Source of the DNA: JBBTXL01 sp038062295
Lineage (GTDB): Bacteria; Patescibacteriota; Minisyncoccia; GWC2-36-17; WO2-46-25
NCBI GenBank assembly: GCA_038062295.1
Contig: JBBTXL010000048.1
Span: 1-5,165, forward strand
DNA length: 5,165 bases
Direction of reading: 5' to 3'
How positions within the stretch are numbered: position 1 is the first letter of the stretch; the number at the start of each line of letters is the position of its first letter. A program made the translations under genes and the position numbers. The notes under the pieces were generated by a model, which worked only from the letters and a program-made list of their open reading frames with translations, did not search any database and was not told the DNA's origin. Positions 4,715-5,165 of the stretch are shown here, in pieces.

Positions 4715-5165
4715 ATGAGTAGTATGCGAAGTCAGTTGATCCACACCTACCATGATATCATTTCCATTGACAATTTACTTGACGCATGGAAAGAGTTCGC
4801 GAAAGGAAAGCGCAACAGAAAAGACGTTCAGGAGTTTCAGTACAAGCTTTTTGATAATGTGTTTGCACTTCACCACGAGCTTGTGAATAAAACGTATACG
4901 CACGGCGGCTACCATGCCTTTAGAATATCCGACCCAAAGCCCCGCGATATTCACAAAGCGCTCGTGCGGGATAGGTTACTGCACCATGCCATCTATCGTA
5001 TTTTGTATCCGTTCTTTGACTGTGTGTTTATCGCCGATTCTTATTCATGCCGTCTGAACAAGGGAACCCACAAAGCACTCAACCGTTTTCGCGTATTCGG
5101 TTATCGGGTGAGTAAAAACAACACACGCACCTGCTGGGTGCTCAAATGCGACATTAGAAAATTCT
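4715..5165 (+). CDS. DGR reverse transcriptase (3'-truncated by window)
   Basis: 150 codons are visible. The start SQLIHTYHDIISIDNLLDAW, followed by KEFAKGKRNRKDVQEF (26-41), and the block ISDPKPRDIHKALVRDRLLHHAIYRILYPFFD (71-102) match the N-terminal RT motifs of CPR DGR and related group II-like reverse transcriptases. FIADSYSCRLNKGTHKALNRF (105-125) is the next conserved block. WVLKCDIRKF (141-150) is motif A, with D146 the first catalytic metal-binding aspartate. The YxDD box lies beyond the window. The enzyme would copy the TR RNA into A-mutagenised cDNA. The start is ATG 4715 or 4724; only 2 bases separate 4715 from the gap, so an upstream start cannot be excluded, though the length to the conserved Tyr (residue 12) looks normal. 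It is transcribed divergently from avd. Confidence 0.92.
   Translation, partial: MSSMRSQLIHTYHDIISIDNLLDAWKEFAKGKRNRKDVQEFQYKLFDNVFALHHELVNKTYTHGGYHAFRISDPKPRDIHKALVRDRLLHHAIYRILYPFFDCVFIADSYSCRLNKGTHKALNRFRVFGYRVSKNNTRTCWVLKCDIRKF

Overview
The window looks like chromosomal DNA of an uncultivated Candidate Phyla Radiation (Patescibacteria/Parcubacteria-like) bacterium. This is inferred from recalled family resemblance: the diversity-generating retroelement (DGR) reverse transcriptase, its Avd helper and the short target protein all resemble CPR versions. The 38-N run at 4675-4712 points to a metagenomic scaffold. The standard genetic code fits every gene.

Layout. (1) 1-1232, +: 3' part of a repetitive surface-type protein with three beta-sandwich-like repeats. 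(2) 1239-2627, +: single-chain glycyl-tRNA synthetase, 6 nt downstream of gene 1 and probably co-transcribed. (3) 2639-3176, -: a RelB/DinJ-type antitoxin and a RelE/YafQ-type toxin, convergent with glyS. (4) 3177-3353: a compact divergent promoter region. A perfect palindrome carries one TTGACA -35 box for the antitoxin operon and one for the next gene. (5) 3354-3857, +: DGR target gene, whose last ~40 codons are the variable repeat (VR). (6) 3858-4358: a strong 17-bp hairpin terminator, an extended -10 promoter, a hairpin-rich leader, the template repeat (TR) and a second terminator. (7) 4321-4674, -: Avd accessory protein, antisense to the TR RNA, with its start lost in the gap. (8) 4715-5165, +: N-terminal 150 residues of the DGR reverse transcriptase, running off the window.

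How it works together. TR and VR align without gaps over 121 bp. They differ at 21 positions, and 20 of these are adenines in TR (12 to G, 5 to T, 3 to C). This is the signature of adenine-specific mutagenic retrohoming. The TR RNA is copied by RT with Avd, and the A-mutated cDNA replaces the VR, diversifying the C-terminal ligand-binding face of the target protein. All nine AAY codons of the TR are changed in the VR.

The least expected points are the antisense orientation of avd, the shared palindrome that may tie target-gene expression to the toxin-antitoxin module, and a target protein with no secretion signal.
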